A stretch of DNA of 64,000 bases, from contig CAUYUJ010019348.1 in the NCBI GenBank assembly GCA_963575745.1, positions 287,001-351,000 on the forward strand, read 5' to 3'. Under the pieces are notes generated by a model, which was not told the DNA's origin, searched no databases, and saw nothing but the letters and a program-made list of their open reading frames with translations. How positions within the stretch are numbered: position 1 is the first letter of the stretch; the number at the start of each line of letters is the position of its first letter. Positions 10,540 through 21,096 of this stretch are shown here, one piece after another. The DNA is from Prorocentrum cordatum. Taxonomy: Eukaryota; Sar; Dinophyceae; Prorocentrales; Prorocentraceae. A program made the position numbers and the translations under genes.

Positions 10540-11480
10540 CGTAGTTTCTGGATGGATGAAACGCAGGGAGCCAGGGCTGTGCTTGGCGGTGGCTGACGCA
10601 TGCGTGGGACCTTGGATAAACCTCCCTATAAGGCCACGAAGTTTTGTCATGGGTGGTTGAACCGCAAGGAGAAAGGGCTGTGCTGGTTGGTGGCTGACGC
10701 ATGCGGGCGGTGCATTGGAACTTTCGGTGGAGCCCCGTATGCGCCCACGAAGCGCTGCACTGTGTGCCGTAAACGAAGATTGTGCTTGGTAGTAGCTGAC
10801 GCATGCGGGCGGTGCCACTGTGACATTCGGTGGGGCAGACCTTCAGATACGGCCACGAAGCGCTCTACTGGGTAGGTGAAACGCAGGAGCAAGGGCTGTG
10901 ATGGATAGTGCCTGAAGCATGCAGGCGGCCCCACTGGGACCTTCCGTGAACAACCTCCTATGGGGCCGGGTGAACCGCAAAGCTGAGTTGGGCGGTAGCT
11001 GACGCACGCGGGCGGTGCCATTGGGACATTCGATGGAGCCCCATATGGGGCCACGAAGCGCTGTATTGGGTAGGTGCGCAAGGAATAAAAGCTGGTGGTT
11101 GACGCGCGCGGGCGGTGCCACTGGGATTTTCGGTGCTTGCTATGAGGCCACGACGCGCTGAATTGGGTGAATGAAACGCAGCGAACCAAGAATATGCTCG
11201 GTGGTAGCTGATGCATGCCGGCGGTGCCACTGGGATCCTCAATGGAATTCCTTCCGGGGCCACGAAGCGCTGCATTCGGTAGGTGAAACACAAGGAAAGG
11301 TTGTGCTGGATGGTGGCTGACGCATGCGGGCGGTGCTACTGGGACCTTCGGCGGGGTTTTCTATGGGACCACAAAGCCCTCTACTAGGTGAGCAAAACGC
11401 TGACGCATGTAGGCGATGCCACTGAGACCTTCGGTGGGAGCCCTTTATAGGGCCACGAAGCTGGGGCCACGAAGCGCTGC
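10540..11480 (+). repeat. 105-bp satellite array, about nine diverged units
   Basis: Units of roughly 95-110 bp share GTGAAACGCA, AGGGCTGTGCTG, TGGCTGACGCATGCGGGCGG, GGACCTTCGGTGGAG and GGGGCCACGAAGCGCTGCA-like words. They are far more diverged than the 90-bp array at 5290-6175, whose reverse complement shares half of the unit. No gene lies inside. Confidence 0.9.
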
Positions 11481-11600
11481 ACTCAGTGGAGGGAAGACGG
11501 GGAGGAGGGAAGAAGGGCTCAAGGGCCCCGCTCGAGTTCCGCCTCACCTACCTCTCCTTCTACACCCCACATCTTTTACACTACATCCCACCCCAACCAC

Positions 11601-12150
11601 ATATGGCATGGTTCGGGCAGGCGGCCGCCCAAGCGGTAGGGCATGCCATCGCCGCCATCGATGTGCCGTCTTGCTTGGCGTGGGCATATGGGGTGCTACA
11701 ACACGGGCGGGCTCCACTGCGAGACAACGGGCAAGGGCAGCATCAGGGAACAGTGTGACGCACCTGGCTTCCTTACCGAGGGAATGCCATTTGGCTTGGA
11801 TACATGCTGGGGCGGTATGCGGAGGCGACGAACCGCAGTACCATTCGATACAAGGGTTCGGACCGATTGCCTTAGCATACGGATGGTTGATTCTGGGCGT
11901 ATTGGTCGGGACAGCGTTAGCAGTCCTCATCGTACAATGCGGCGACAATTGTGGATGCGCGTGCCGCAGGAGAACAACCACAACCATGGACAAAAAGAAG
12001 GCCGATCTATTGCAGTACATCCGGGAGCACCGGCGACCTGGTTTGCAATTCATGGCGAATGCGGCCGGAATTTCCGAAACAGAACTCCTCTGCAAGATTA
12101 TGGATGTACCACTTCTTTTGAGGCCACCTCCAGGTCTGACCGACATGTGA
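11601..12150 (+). CDS. Unrecognised ORF with one membrane segment
   Basis: The frame 11416-12150 is open; an ATG at 11601-11603 lies in a different frame, so the start is not fixed. Near 11870-11930 it encodes a hydrophobic stretch of about 20 residues (LILGVLVGTALAVLIV) followed by CGDNCGCACRRR, a plausible transmembrane helix with a positive, Cys-rich cytoplasmic flank. A soluble tail with MDKKKADLLQYIREHRRPG follows and ends in RPPPGLTDM. I do not recognise the family. It lies between a satellite array and DIRS-A, so it may be a remnant of another transposon rather than a host gene. Adjacent frames are also open, which lowers confidence. Confidence 0.35.
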
Positions 12151-12604
12151 TTGGGAATGCACATTCGCGTACAAACATCAACCCGTTTGGTTGTACGTTA
12201 GACACGTTGACGATGTACGCCTGGAGATTTACACCAAATACAATGGGCATGACGAGATTTACTTCTATTTCTACTATGGCATTTACACGTGCGGTGCTGG
12301 CAACGGTTCGGGACGTAATTATTCATGAGTTTCTTAAATTGTCCCATCCTCCGTGGACTACTCGCTATTTGTATTTCCCGACTCGGCCCCCGACTCTATC
12401 GTCGTTCATCTTCCGACTCTTGCCCCCGACCCCGGCATCCATCCGAAAATTTACCTCGGACCGGTTCCAGCTGCCAACTTGTCTCTTAATCGTCGTCCGT
12501 CGTTTGCGGAACCCGGTTTTTCTTTCGGTTCCTCATTTTGCCGCGATTTCGGCTATCAGTTATCTCGTCTCGACTCCGACTGCCACGTCCTACACCAGCT
12601 CGAT
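12151..12604. other. Unassigned stretch upstream of DIRS-A repeat
   Basis: An open plus-strand frame continues from about 11643 to 12797 but shows no recognisable motif. I see no RNA gene or simple repeat here. Confidence 0.3.
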
Positions 12605-13004
12605 CCATACTTTGGACCTACAAAATGGGAAACGAACGTGCTCGACCCCATCCTCGCCACGGAAGTGCGGGACGGATGAACACCGGGCACTAAGTGCCCG
12701 AGCCGACGACCCACGAAATGGGACGCCGGTTAGGCCTGCGCCGACGACCCGCTACATGGGACGCCGGCCAGGTGACACTGGCAGCGCGGGGGCGTGACTC
12801 CCCGTGCCAGGCGGGCCACGGAAGTGCACCGCTTGCTGCAACTGCGCATGCTGTTCGGCCGTTGCCAAAGATACACCTGTATGTATATATTATATCGCAT
12901 ATGTGCAATATGAATCAACATACATCAACTCCTCCTTTCTCGAATCACGGCAGCTGCAGATCTTCGAATTACCGGAAGGCTACGCCCTCCTACAATTCGA
13001 GTCA
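12605..13004. repeat. DIRS-A terminal direct repeat, left copy
   Basis: About 400 bp, repeated in the same orientation at 20054-20480 with few differences and one insertion of about 27 bp in the right copy. It contains an internal duplication of GCCGACGACCC plus ATGGGACGCCGG. The two copies bracket the RT, Gag-like and recombinase ORFs. Confidence 0.85.
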
Positions 13005-13323
13005 ATCTACACTGCTGCGCGATGCTTTAACCCAGCATCGAGGGGGAAGGCTGCATCTCAGACCTCAAGGGAAGGGCGCACCAAAAAAAACACCCCATCG
13101 AGCTCCCCCTCGAAGCTGGTATTGTGTTCTTTCACACTCTGTCGCACCTCTCGTTCTCTCAAGCTCACGCTCTCTCTCACTCTCTCTCCCTCTCAGTCAT
13201 ACCCTGCCTCATAATCAGAAAAAACACGTCCGGAGTTGCGGGTCCCACTGGGTGTCGAAACGCAGGAGGGTTGATGCATTTTGCCCCCGCTGCCCAAGCG
13301 ACAGAAAGGACATGCGATACTTT
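13005..13323. other. 3' non-coding part of DIRS-A
   Basis: Between the recombinase stop and the left terminal repeat. It contains a CT-rich run at 13145-13200 and no supported gene. Confidence 0.4.
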
Positions 13324-15423
13324 TCATAACCATCCAGTTTCGCCCTCGTCGTCGCAGTCGTTGTCGCCCAGCTCGCCGCTGGCCTTAAGCCGAGCAAAGC
13401 GGGCAGCTGGAGCTGCTGATGTTGACCCAGGCTGCGCGGGAACGGCGTTTTTCGCTATTCCGCGGGCGCCTTCAGAGAAAGCGACCAGAAATTCGTTCTT
13501 CATCACACCAGCGCTCGTGCTGGCATACACGCTGCTCATCGTGTCCAACGATTTCCAACCTCCTTGGGCCTGGACTAAGCTCACTGGCAGCTTGGCAAAA
13601 TGCGTGGCCCATTCGGTGCCGCTGCGTCTGAAGGAATGAGTGCTTGTAGAAGCGTCCTTGAAATGTGAACGCACGACTTGGCGCCACAAGTCGGGCGACA
13701 CTGCTCTAGTCGTCGGGCCCGCTGTGCAGAAGAATGCATCGGTCTCCCTTTCCGTTGCCGTTTGTAGTTTGGACCAAGCAGAGACGACTTCTGCTGGATT
13801 GAGGCCATCCACATCTACAGCTGGTATCCAACACCATTGGCCACGCCCGAAAGGATCATTCTTCTGCTTTTGGATATAGCACGCGACGCAAACATCCTCA
13901 ATGTGGACGTCCTGCGTGCGAAGGGCGATGGCTTCTGAAATGCGCCTTATGCCGAAGAAGCAGAACACTCCCATTGCCGCGTCGCGCGTGCCAGCGGCTG
14001 TGTAGCTGTCTTGCCGGCTATGCACAAACATCTTCAATTCGGTCAGAGAAATTGCCGTTTTCTGATGGGATGTGTGGTCGGCTCGTTTTTTAAGGCCACG
14101 CCAGAATTGACGTGCTCTGTCGTCCCAAACCGAATCAAAAATACAGCTGACGCCATTGCAAGCGCGCCAGGCTTTGATGGCACTCTTATTCAATTGGATC
14201 GCGTGCCAACACATGCCGCCCATGGCCGCAAACGCTATCATGAGTTTGTCCGCGCTGTCAACCGGTAGTAATGAAGATTCAATTTCTGATTCTGTTCCGC
14301 GGACGTGGACGCGGAGAGACCTCGAATATGTCTGGCGAGTGGAGTCTTCCCAGCCTTGGTCGAGAATCTTCTGCGCCACCGTGGCGAGATGTTCTCGTTC
14401 CCCAACCGCTGTTGAGGACACGGCAGGTGCCGCGGGCCATTGACAAGCCACAGGCGCGAAGCTGAGATCGCCCTTGCGGTCGTGCGAGGCCGGGTTACGG
14501 GATCTAGTTGGAAAGGTCTGCAGTGGGGGCCCAGGGCCCCTGAGCACTGGTGGGCGGGCAGACGCCCGGCGCGCCTTAGGCGCAGGGCCCGTCTGAGCAG
14601 TGACCAGCCCGATGCCCCATGGCACTGGGCTTCCTTGTTGTAGCTGATTGGGCAGCGGTTGCGCGACCAGAATCACGCTTGACCAAAAGCAACGGAAGAG
14701 CAAGGGGGAGAGGAGAAAAGGGGAGGAGGAGGGGGAGAGGCAGGGCGAGGAAGCAGGGGGCGTAGATAAATTGATCTTCCGGCGTTGCCAGGGGTGGCAC
14801 CGCACCATCTTGCATTCAGGCAAGCGGATTACACATGCGGTATACAAGTGCACACGCGCCCGACGAAGTAGCGTGCGCCTGTGCACGCGCACACCACGAC
14901 AACCATGCATGACAATATGCTTGGCGCGCGCTCGAGGGAACAATGGGGGCCTGCAAGCTGTCGTTTGCGTGTGGAGGGTACATTGCAAGTTGCATGAGTA
15001 CGTACATGCGCGTGCCATGTACATGCAACTTTGGATGCATTGGAGCGTTCGGCTCGCACTGTCTGCACCGCCACGGGCACGCCCATTAGAGACACGATGT
15101 TTTCGAGGCCGCCGATGGCCATCCGCATGCGACCGATTTTTCAAGTCGAGTGGGTTTCGGCCTACTTGGTCGCACCCGCCCGCAGACGACCCACCCCTGA
15201 CCGTGTCAAGCAAGCTAAACTTGGAGGCACCCCCGATTGGCCGTGAGAGCAGGAACCGTAACTCTCGAGACAGATAAGCTTTCCGGCCGGCTCGGGCACG
15301 GAGGTGAGCCTGACCATATGGGATAAGATGAAGCAGTATTTTTTTCGACTCGGCTGAGCTCTGCCTCGTTTTCGGGTTCGTCGCTGTGCCAAATGCGGCA
15401 CCAGATGCACGGCTAACCTGCAC
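13324..15423 (-). CDS. DIRS-A tyrosine recombinase (YR)
   Basis: The frame encodes 699 residues without a stop. The recognisable enzyme starts near residue 325 (ATVAQKILDQGWEDSTRQTY), the core-binding domain. The catalytic domain shows the first Arg in FFGIRRISEAIALR (R493/494), a Lys-bearing turn (CYIQKQKNDP), the box-II HSFRRSG (H596, R599/600), GGWKS (W623 in the His/Trp position) and the nucleophile Tyr in SSVYAST (Y633). All key residues are therefore present. It would cut and join a circular DNA intermediate at the insertion site. The N-terminal 320 residues are low-complexity and may be upstream leader rather than protein. I cannot fix the start. The ORF is intact, which suggests a young copy. 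Confidence 0.8.
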   Translation of the reverse strand: MQVSRASGAAFGTATNPKTRQSSAESKKILLHLIPYGQAHLRARAGRKAYLSRELRFLLSRPIGGASKFSLLDTVRGGSSAGGCDQVGRNPLDLKNRSHADGHRRPRKHRVSNGRARGGADSASRTLQCIQSCMYMARACTYSCNLQCTLHTQTTACRPPLFPRARAKHIVMHGCRGVRVHRRTLLRRARVHLYTACVIRLPECKMVRCHPWQRRKINLSTPPASSPCLSPSSSPFLLSPLLFRCFWSSVILVAQPLPNQLQQGSPVPWGIGLVTAQTGPAPKARRASARPPVLRGPGPPLQTFPTRSRNPASHDRKGDLSFAPVACQWPAAPAVSSTAVGEREHLATVAQKILDQGWEDSTRQTYSRSLRVHVRGTESEIESSLLPVDSADKLMIAFAAMGGMCWHAIQLNKSAIKAWRACNGVSCIFDSVWDDRARQFWRGLKKRADHTSHQKTAISLTELKMFVHSRQDSYTAAGTRDAAMGVFCFFGIRRISEAIALRTQDVHIEDVCVACYIQKQKNDPFGRGQWCWIPAVDVDGLNPAEVVSAWSKLQTATERETDAFFCTAGPTTRAVSPDLWRQVVRSHFKDASTSTHSFRRSGTEWATHFAKLPVSLVQAQGGWKSLDTMSSVYASTSAGVMKNEFLVAFSEGARGIAKNAVPAQPGSTSAAPAARFARLKASGELGDNDCDDEGETGWL

Positions 15424-15875
15424 TTAACGCAGGGATTACCGTCGGGCAGCGTGGGGCGCCAAGGGAGAGGACAGACGAAATGCCGCAGCGCTGGGCGGCC
15501 GGAAGCTTTAAGTTGCGGTGGTTCGGGAGGGAGAGATAGAATGGGGGAAGGGGGGGGGGGCGGGGAGGTGACGGAGGGGGAGGGGGTCATAGTAGAGAGC
15601 TGCATGCCAGGACTCGCTCAAAACGAAGCCGGCCTGAGCGTCACGACATCGTCGGCTTATTTATTGCGGCCCAAAGCCCAGCGGAAGCGCTGCGGCGGAC
15701 TGGGCTTTCATATCGCAACTCAGCAGGCAGATTCGCGCGAGCCCTCGCGAGGCCACACGGAGGAACATGGGAAGGAGAAGACTTGAGATAGGGTTCCGAC
15801 GAGGAAGGGGGAAGCAGGGATGGGGCAGGTGGGAAGGGGGAAGGGGAGTGAAGCAAAGAATGCTGACATGCAACC
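15424..15875. other. Spacer between Gag-like ORF and YR in DIRS-A
   Basis: G-rich on the plus strand around 15520-15590 and 15790-15860. I see no gene. Confidence 0.4.
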
Positions 15876-17288
15876 TCAACTGTTGCACTTCTCGGGCCAG
15901 TGGTACTCTACCTTACCCACGCGCGCGCATTTCGAGCACGGCGCCGACGGGGGATCGCCCTCTGCGCGGCAAGTCGCATACGAGTGCTTGACGAGCGCGC
16001 GCGAATTTTTCAAACAATGCTTACAATATTGCCCCATAGTGGCGCCTATCGCTTTGCACTCGTCCTCAGTGCCGTTATACATCTTATCGATATATTTCTG
16101 CATTGCCGCGGGCTGCTGCCGGCCCATCATCTGCTGGAGCTCAGCCGTTATGTAAGCGATGGCTTGCTGCTTGCCCCAATTCTCTTGCTGCCCCTTACCA
16201 CCCCCCTTGCCCTTTGGGCGCGGGGCGACTGGCGCTGGGGGAGGTGGAGCGGCAGAGCACCCAGACTGTGCAGGGCCGGCCCCTGTACCGGGCTCCTCGG
16301 CACGGAGCTTCTGAAAGGGCGGGGCCCCTGGCGGAGCACCAGGCGCATAAATTACATTGGTGAGCGCGGGGCCGGACGGTGCGAGCATGAAAAGCGCGAC
16401 GGCTAAACGCGTCACTCCCAAGCTCCAGTCAATCAGAAAATCTGATTTTAAAATTGCCAGATCCAGCGGGGCGCGCGCGTTCGCCTTCTTGGCTTTGCGC
16501 TTGATTGCTATAATTATGGAATAGATCAACGGCATGATCTCCTCGCGCTGCGTCTGCATTTTTGTCGCAGACTGCGGCTTAGTCGTGGCAGGGTTCACGC
16601 ACTGGCCCTCCAACAATAAGAACAAGTGGAGGAATTTGCGGGCCAACGCTGCTACCGCGGCGTCGTCTTCGACAGCGGCTTTGTCCGAGATAAACGCTCG
16701 GAACCGGTCGGCTCCACCGCCAAAGCCAGCCAAGCACAAAGACTTCCATGAAGTCTTGGGCGCATTTTTTAGCATGAGGGCCCTCTGCAACCTTTTCGCT
16801 TCGGCACTGTTCGGGCTAGCCGCGACCACCGCCATGCAGTTAGCCACGGCGGGGTCTGACATGTTTTCGGCTGCGTTTGCCAGCCAATCCTTGTCGGTGT
16901 TAAGCCGCTTCCAACCCATGAGAATCTCGGCTGGATCACATTGGCGCAAGTAGACGCGCCACGGGAACTTCTTATCGAGCTCGTCTTCCATGTTGGTGAG
17001 GGTCGATACTTTGGTATCTAAGCTGCCCTGGCGCGCGGCTAGCCCAGACACTTTCTCACCCAAGCTCTTGATCGTGTCGTCTTGGGTGGATGTTTTGAAC
17101 TCCGCTGCATTGGAGGCGGCTCCGACAGCGACGCTCGGGGCGGGCCCCGGATCGCCCAAAAGCCTCTGGACGGTGTCTTGCACAGCTTTAGTAAAGGCTT
17201 CCGAGAGGGGGCCACCTGACTGGATCGCTGTCTTGAGCCACTCCTCGGCGGCAGCCTGGCCGAAGGTATCCAGAGAGATCGACGCCAT
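15876..17288 (-). CDS. DIRS-A Gag-like protein
   Basis: An uninterrupted 470-residue ORF beginning MASISLDTFG with an ATG. The N-terminal third is acidic and helical, with a likely coiled coil around residues 70-105 (KSLGEKVSGLAARQGSLDTK). The middle is alpha-rich (SWKSLCLAGFGGGADRFRAF). Then comes a Pro-rich linker (residues about 330-365) and a basic Gly/Lys run (RPKGKGGGKGQQ). The C-terminus holds a Cys/His cluster (YCKHCLKNSRALVKH, then CSKCARVGKVEYHWPEKC) that could bind zinc and nucleic acid. This architecture, helical body plus C-terminal zinc-binding tail, fits a retrotransposon Gag. No retroviral-type CCHC knuckle is seen. It lies between RT/RNase H and the recombinase. Confidence 0.65.
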   Translation of the reverse strand: MASISLDTFGQAAAEEWLKTAIQSGGPLSEAFTKAVQDTVQRLLGDPGPAPSVAVGAASNAAEFKTSTQDDTIKSLGEKVSGLAARQGSLDTKVSTLTNMEDELDKKFPWRVYLRQCDPAEILMGWKRLNTDKDWLANAAENMSDPAVANCMAVVAASPNSAEAKRLQRALMLKNAPKTSWKSLCLAGFGGGADRFRAFISDKAAVEDDAAVAALARKFLHLFLLLEGQCVNPATTKPQSATKMQTQREEIMPLIYSIIIAIKRKAKKANARAPLDLAILKSDFLIDWSLGVTRLAVALFMLAPSGPALTNVIYAPGAPPGAPPFQKLRAEEPGTGAGPAQSGCSAAPPPPAPVAPRPKGKGGGKGQQENWGKQQAIAYITAELQQMMGRQQPAAMQKYIDKMYNGTEDECKAIGATMGQYCKHCLKNSRALVKHSYATCRAEGDPPSAPCSKCARVGKVEYHWPEKCNS

Positions 17289-18096
17289 CGGTGGATGCGC
17301 GGGAGTTGGCGGCGGAAGCGCTGGCCGGAGGCCGACGGCACTTGACTGAACGGTTGGGCCGAAAGCTATGGACAGTTAGCTTTCTCCACAACGGAGCTGC
17401 AAATTGTCTGCTGTGGTCCGGTCCACTGGGTGACCATAAGTGGCATTTGCGCCATGGCTCTGCACGTAAAGGAGGGGAGGAAGGGACGGGAAGAGGGAGG
17501 AACAAAGGGGAGAAGCGAAGGTCGTAGCTCTAAACGGAGCAGCAGAAATAGAAATCCCCCGGAACGGGGTAGGAACTTCTCGGAGGCATGCTTACGTACT
17601 GCCTTCAGTGCGCGGCTGCATGGGAAGAGTCTTCGACGGCGCGTTGAGACGAGACGCCGGCGATGAACGAAACCGCCTATGGACATTGGACTTCGGGCGA
17701 TTGCCCGATGTTTTTTTCTATCAAGGCCGCGACAGCAGAATCATCGGCAAGTCACTCGGTGGGGCCCGGCGCCAGCACAAAGTGCCGCTAGCATTGGACC
17801 AAGGTCGAAAAATGTCCGAGCCGGCAGCCCACCGGCCACGCCGCTTCCATTGTTGGAGAGCGCGCGCGCGAAACCAAGGTGCCCTGGAGTCTTCCGGGAC
17901 AAGCAAAAAAAATTGCTGGCAGCATTTCTTTTCCACCAGGCCGGACAACCATGGGAGTGCACGAGCTATGAGGGCTCGGGGCGGGTGTGCCCAAGCCTTC
18001 TGTGCAACGATGTCTACTTCGAACACCGTCCGTTCCGGGAAGAACCATCGAGGGGCCTGCGCTGAGAAACCCTCGCGATCGGCAAATAAATCTACG
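17289..18096. other. Spacer between RT/RNase H and Gag-like ORF
   Basis: About 800 bp with no ORF that shows a motif. The open frames at 17366-17686 and 17608-18297 are of biased composition and overlap the ends of real genes. Confidence 0.4.
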
Positions 18097-19868
18097 TCAA
18101 AGGGTCCGAATGTCCGCCATCGTACTTTTCTTTACGACGGCGTCCAGGAAGGGATCTGCATTCCAGCGTTGTGCGAAGTTCGCATCTCGCGAACCCTCGT
18201 CGCTGATGATATGTTGTTTGCCAGCTATATGTTCAGCCATGCACCAACAACCTGCGCGCCTTTCGGCGCGCTCAAAACTTTCGGCCAAGTTCTCTAAGGA
18301 ACGGGCGTGGCCGAAACGAAATTTAATGCAATGTACTGCCGCCGAATTGTCGCGTCGAAAGACGACGCGCCACCCCCGCAGCCACGCTTCCTCTGACCGG
18401 GCGACTTCACGTGCCACCCACAGTTCTTTAAAATTTATGGCTTCTGCATTATCGGCTAAATTTGAAAAACCGTCCGGCCAAACGCCGGCCCGGACAACAC
18501 CTGAACCACAAAGGTGGTAAGACCACCCGTGCATTTTAGACGCGTCCGTTTCTACTGCACGAACACAGCCGGCAGCGGCTAGATCACGCCAATTTTCAAA
18601 ATCTACAGATTTCGGCCCCCAACGTGAAAGGGGCCCGGCTTCGGCGCGCAATGGCCGCGAAGGGACTATAGAAAGAGCGCGCACCCACCACTCCAAATGC
18701 GATTTGCATTGGGAAGACAAGCGCACGGGTGGGTCAGCAGACGGGTTACGCGCCCACGCAGCATATACATTAGCAGCGTTCAAGGTTGCCCATGCATGGT
18801 GCAACCGGCGGCGGCCTTGTAAAAAGACTTCGCTAATGCGGGATGCGAGGCCCGCAGCTGAAGCAAGCGCGCGTGCTCGAAGAGTACCCGCAGCGCTAGC
18901 TTGGAGCACTTCCTGAAATAAGCGGATACATTTCGCGCATTTTTCTGGCTCAACTGACAACTCGTTCCGAACTGTGTCAAATACCCATCCCACCCAACAT
19001 TGCTTCTGCGATGGAGGGCGGATTCCGTTGGATTTACAGCTGATGGGAACACCAATGCACAGAAAGAAACGGACAGCACCTGCAAGTTTATCTGAAGCTT
19101 CATCTTGGGTGGCCCCGCCGCCGAGCAGGTCGTCGACGAAATCTGCCAGGCACACTTGTTCGTGGAGTTGCAATAACCGGAGCAATTCTTCCAGGCTCTC
19201 GTCGTTGATCCCTGGCGCGGGCGCTAACCCCATTGGTAAGAAGAGGTACTCACCGTATTGTTGCCGGCGAGGTGAGAAGAAACCGAAGTTCTTTGCATCC
19301 CCAGGTTGGGCCCTCCAATTGTAGAAAGTATCAGCCAAATCCAATACAAACAGCCAGCCTCGTGGAAGAGTCCAGGACAGAGCAAGGTCCAAGGAGCCGT
19401 AGTTGACCGGGACCGGGGCGACTGCAGGATTGACGCCACTACGGGTGAAATCTACAATGAGGCGGGCTTTGAATTTCTCGAAAATGTTATCTGAAATTAC
19501 ACCTGGTTTTTCTTTCAAAACAAGCCCACATGGGTTGACAACCAAATTCGGGGGACGCTCACCACGAGGGAAAAAACGCATTTTCCAAAGACGTCCAACC
19601 TGTCCCACTCGTGCTCTGCGAACGTCACGTTGTCGAGTAAAGACTTGTAGTTCTGGAAACATTCGGGCCGAACTATCTTCGTGAATTCCAGGGGTCGGCC
19701 GTGTTCCCACCAATGTAAGAAGTTTGGATTCGCGCCTAAGTCGCGAAGAAGGTCGATATTCAGACGGAGACCTGCGATACCACGGAACCACATTGCCCGA
19801 GCATCTGCGCCCACAACTTCTGAACGCAACAAATCCACAATCGAAGACATGATTACGGATGGAAGCAC
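18097..19868 (-). pseudogene. DIRS-A reverse transcriptase / RNase H, one frameshift
   Basis: The start at 19868 (frame ending 19515) reads LHWWEHGRPLEF and NYKSLLDNVTFAEHEWDRL. The continuation PPNLVVNPCGLVLKEKPG lies in a second frame (19791-18097), so one indel near 19580 separates them. Palm motif A is FVLDLADTFYNW (D151 of the second frame). The catalytic loop is ADFVDDLL (D220, D221), an F-V-D-D variant of YxDD. The RNase H domain follows, with ETDASKMHGW and RRDNSAAVH carrying the acidic residues. The protein would copy element RNA into DNA. The single indel could be real decay or a sequencing error in this draft. Confidence 0.8.
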
Positions 19869-20053
19869 GTGCTAAGAACTACTTGAGCACGGGCAAACGG
19901 CTGTGGACATTTGTCAGGGTGCCAGTGCCGCACCGTGGCTAAGGCACGCAGTGACTTCACTGAAGAGCCACCCGCCCCAACCCAAAAAGTGGGATAGGGG
20001 CGTAACCCGCTAAGCGGGACAAAACAGCGACGCGAGGAAGGGCAGCCAAACAC

Positions 20054-20480
20054 CCATACTTTGGACCCACAAAATGGGAAACGAGCGTGCTCAACCCCAT
20101 CCTCGCCACGGCAGTGCGGGACGGATGAACACCGGGCACTAAGTGCCCGAGCCGACGACCCACGAAATGGGACGCCGGTTAGGCCTGCGCCGACGACCCG
20201 CTAAATGGGACGCCGGCCAGGTGACACTGGCAGCGCGGGGGCGTGACTCCCCGTGCCAGGCGGGCCACGGAAGTGCACCGCTTGGCTGCCTGCGCCGATG
20301 GAGGTCTCTTGCTGCAATTGCGTATGCTGTTCGGCCGTTGCCAAAGATACACATGTATGTATATATTATATCGCATATGTGCAATATGAATCAAAATACA
20401 TCAACCCCTCCTTTCTCGAATCACGGCAGCTGCAGATCTTCGAATTACCGAAAGGCTACGCCCTCGTACAATTCCAATCA
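20054..20480. repeat. DIRS-A terminal direct repeat, right copy
   Basis: Counterpart of 12605-13004, including the ATATATTATATCGCATATGTG stretch. It carries an extra 27 bp near 20284-20310. Confidence 0.85.
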
Positions 20481-20482
20481 TT

Positions 20483-20840
20483 CCCTAGGCAACCCACATC
20501 GATTTCCGACTCCGGCTTCGACTCCAGCTCTTACGGGCTCCCACGGCATACCCACCAGCAGGTCCCAAGAAGGCCCGACTCCAGTTTCGATGCCAGCTCC
20601 GACTCCAGCTCCGACTCCGGTTCCTAGGAGCCCCCACGGTACACCCACCAGCAGGCCCAATGAAGGTCGACGTTCCCAGGGCAACCCGCATCGATTTCCG
20701 ACTCCGGCTTCGACTCCGGCCCCCAGGGCCCCCACGGCATACCCGCGAGCAGGTGCCAAGAAGGCCCGACTCCGGTTTCGATGCTGGCTCCGACGGCATA
20801 CCCAGCAGCAACGCACATCTGCAATAACGGCACAAACATC
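20483..20840 (+). repeat. Tandem minisatellite of about 180 bp period
   Basis: Two main units begin GGCAACCCACATCGATTTCC (20500) and again near 20682, each built from shorter GACTCCGGCTTC and CACGGCATACCC repeats. The open frames through it are repeat artefacts. Confidence 0.7.
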
Positions 20841-21089
20841 CATGCGCGACATTTGTTTGGTTTGCTATGGCAGCACGGTATGGTGTGGGCGACATATATT
20901 CAATCGGCTACCGCATTTTACTCTATATTCTCTCCAAAATATGGGGCACGAATAGGCGAAGCATCCAACCCGGGACGGGTGCCGCGCGACCGTGCGATGT
21001 CGGCGTTACGATCCTTAGGGTTTTGCGCAGACCAACCGCGCAACGATTCGGGTGCTTTTGGAACCTCTATGCCGGTACCGGCCGCGATA
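20841..21089 (+). mobile_element. LINE-A, 5' segment (split by MULE-1)
   Basis: The frame ending at the MULE border reads ARIGEASNPG and RDRAMSALRSLGF. LINE-C has KALSALRELGI at the equivalent place (63800), and GEASNPG is a recurrent start motif in dinoflagellate LINE proteins as I know them. The frame continues exactly into 33805 when MULE-1 and one TSD copy are removed (PVPAA then LRSNTAIG). Confidence 0.75.
21080..21089. other. TSD of MULE-1, left copy
   Basis: GGCCGCGATA, matching GGCCGCACTA at 33804-33813 in 8 of 10 positions. A 10-bp TSD is in the MULE range of 8-11 bp. Confidence 0.8.
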
Positions 21090-21096
21090 TAGAGGG

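Larger units (their letters stand above)
12605..20480 (-). mobile_element. DIRS-A, tyrosine-recombinase retrotransposon
   Basis: The element is about 7.9 kb on the minus strand. In transcription order it has a right terminal repeat (20480-20054), RT/RNase H (19868-18097), a Gag-like ORF (17288-15876), a tyrosine recombinase (14.5-13.3 kb) and a left terminal repeat (13004-12605). RT plus tyrosine recombinase is the definition of DIRS-like elements, which integrate without an integrase or TSD. I found no TSD at the outer borders, as expected. Direct terminal repeats recall the PAT/Ngaro branch, but I cannot see the split A1-B1-A2-B2 arrangement. The ORF order, with Gag-like between RT and recombinase, is unusual for the described groups. 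Confidence 0.8.

Noticed and set aside
12605-20480. Ordinary LTR retrotransposon
   Set aside because: No TG...CA ends, protease or DDE integrase; a tyrosine recombinase is present instead.
21088-21091. TA dinucleotide TSD for MULE-1
   Set aside because: The 10-bp direct repeats at both copies and the restored reading frames explain the borders better.
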